A stretch of 23,538 bases of DNA from Streptosporangiaceae bacterium (lineage in GTDB: Bacteria > Actinomycetota > Actinomycetes > Streptosporangiales > Streptosporangiaceae). The DNA lies in assembly GCA_030042885.1 (NCBI GenBank), contig JASHYW010000495.1, forward strand, positions 1-23,538, read 5' to 3'. Shown here one piece after another: positions 22,480-23,538 of the stretch. The position numbers and the translations under genes are program-made. Under the pieces are notes generated by a model. That model did no database searches. It was not told the DNA's origin and saw only the letters and a program-made list of their open reading frames with translations. Each line of letters opens with the position of its first letter. Position 1 is the first letter of the stretch.

Positions 22480-23538
22480 GGGGTGAAGGCCAGGGGAAGC
22501 CGGGCCGGCCCGGTGTTGCCGCTGCACGGCAGCCAGACCGCGTCGCCGGACACCCGCGGGTCGCGAAGCCGTCGGGCAAGCACCGCCAGGGCCACGCTCA
22601 TGTCCGCGCGCGCGAGGAGATGACCGACGCAGTAGTGCACCCCGCCGCCGAAGGCCAGGTGCGGTGCACGGCCTGGTGCGGCGATGTCGAACGCCAGGTC
22701 CTGGTCCGTCCTGGGGTCGGTGCCCGCCGACTCGCAGAACAGGTGGATGGTGGTGCCGGCCTTGATGGCGAGCCCGTCGAAGATAAAGTCCGCGAGAGCC
22801 TCGCGGGTGACCCAGGTCGTGGTCGGGCTGACCCGCATGACCTCTTCGACTGCTCGAGGCGCCAGGTCAGGACGCTGCCCGAGAAGCCGCCACTGCCCCG
22901 GATGGTCGATGAACGCCTGCATGGCCAGTCCAAGCTGGTTGCGGGTGGTATCGAAGCCGCCGAAGATCAGCAGCACCAGTGTGTCGCGCAGCTCGGCCTC
23001 GCTGAGCCGATCGTCATCGACGTGCGCCTTGACCAGTCTGGTCACACAGTCCGCCCGCGGTGCGGCCCGGCGGTTCGCAATCAGCGCATCGGCGTAGGCG
23101 TAGAGCCGGGCCAGCGCGTCCTCGATCCGCTCGAGGTGCTCGCGGATCTGGACTCCCATGGCCAGGCCCAAGATCGCCGAGTCGCGCGCGATCGCCGGCC
23201 ATTCCGGTTCCGGGATACCCAGCATGGCGGTGATGACGCGCGCCGCATAGGGCTCGGCGAACTCGGCCATGAACTCGCACCGGCCCGGTTCGGCGAACGA
23301 GTCCACCAGCTCGCCTGCCAGCGCCCGGAAGCGTGGTTCCATCGCGGCCACCGGCCGTCGTGCGAACGCGGGGTTCAGCAGCTTGCGCAGCCGCTCGTGA
23401 TCGGCCCCCTCCTTGTTCAGCACCCAGCTGGCCCACCAGTCCGCGAATAGCCCGGAGGTGATGCCGTGGTGGGCCGGCCAGGCGGGGCTCCCCTGACGCA
23501 GGTTCGGGTGCCGGATCAGCCGGCTGGCCTGATCGTGG
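22470..23538 (-). CDS. Cytochrome P450, N-terminus beyond the window
   Basis: Open to the right edge; at least 355 codons. A haem-thiolate monooxygenase of the soluble bacterial class. Motifs: the C-helix region WVLNKEGADHERLRKLLNPA followed by F, the I-helix oxygen-binding LIFGGFDTTRNQL, the K-helix ExxR within PRAVEEVMRVSP, and the haem loop FGGGVHYCVGHLLARAD, whose Cys ligand is encoded at 22629-22631. The order and spacing are normal, and the end of the protein (LPLAFTPGR) is complete. No ferredoxin or reductase gene is visible in the window. Such enzymes usually hydroxylate a natural product, fatty acid or terpene; the substrate cannot be told. Confidence 0.93.
   Translation of the reverse strand, partial: HDQASRLIRHPNLRQGSPAWPAHHGITSGLFADWWASWVLNKEGADHERLRKLLNPAFARRPVAAMEPRFRALAGELVDSFAEPGRCEFMAEFAEPYAARVITAMLGIPEPEWPAIARDSAILGLAMGVQIREHLERIEDALARLYAYADALIANRRAAPRADCVTRLVKAHVDDDRLSEAELRDTLVLLIFGGFDTTRNQLGLAMQAFIDHPGQWRLLGQRPDLAPRAVEEVMRVSPTTTWVTREALADFIFDGLAIKAGTTIHLFCESAGTDPRTDQDLAFDIAAPGRAPHLAFGGGVHYCVGHLLARADMSVALAVLARRLRDPRVSGDAVWLPCSGNTGPARLPLAFTPGR

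Overview
The window is GC-rich DNA with strong G/C third-position bias, GTG and TTG starts, and protein families typical of filamentous actinomycetes: an ECF sigma factor, cyclase-ATPase-TPR regulators, a LuxR/MalT-type remnant, a P450 and cell-envelope glycosyltransferases. Family names rest on motif reading only; no search was run. The genus cannot be fixed from this, but a Streptosporangiales-like or related soil actinobacterium fits.

Layout. 1-591 (-): ECF sigma factor cut by the window edge, preceded by a perfect CRP-type palindrome. 1069-1300: broken LuxR-type regulator. 1314-5378 (-): tandem hotdog thioesterase, a small membrane protein and a YhgE/Pip-type membrane protein. 5654-7307: a decayed stretch with a 16-bp tandem duplication, VOC and EamA/DMT transporter fragments meeting within about 20 bp, an island of interlocking inverted repeats, and a Crp/Fnr C-terminal remnant. 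7445-11044 (-): a large intact class III nucleotide cyclase with zinc ribbons, an AAA ATPase domain and TPR-like repeats. A frameshifted N-terminal copy of a second cyclase lies directly upstream (11057-11543). 11698-13106: a probably intact IS256-family element. 13573-14161: IS1380 remnant and a fragment of a possible secreted or surface protein.

14190-19023 is the main functional block: a GT2 gene on the + strand, then on the - strand a polytopic GT-C-like protein, a CDP-alcohol phosphotransferase and a second GT2 translationally coupled to it. Together they look like part of a pathway for a phosphodiester-linked or lipid-linked cell-surface glycan. 19205-20560 is a second graveyard: pieces of a PNPOx-like protein, an IS3-family transposase with an internal deletion, an alpha/beta hydrolase C-terminus, an IS630-like transposase and a short amidohydrolase piece. 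20891-21850 (-) is an intact HSL-family esterase. 22470-23538 (-) is a cytochrome P450 running off the right edge.

The most distinctive theme is decayed cAMP-type signalling (cyclase, broken second cyclase, Crp remnant, perfect TGTGA-N6-TCACA site) in a region with pieces of four transposon families. No CRISPR array, tRNA or rRNA was seen.
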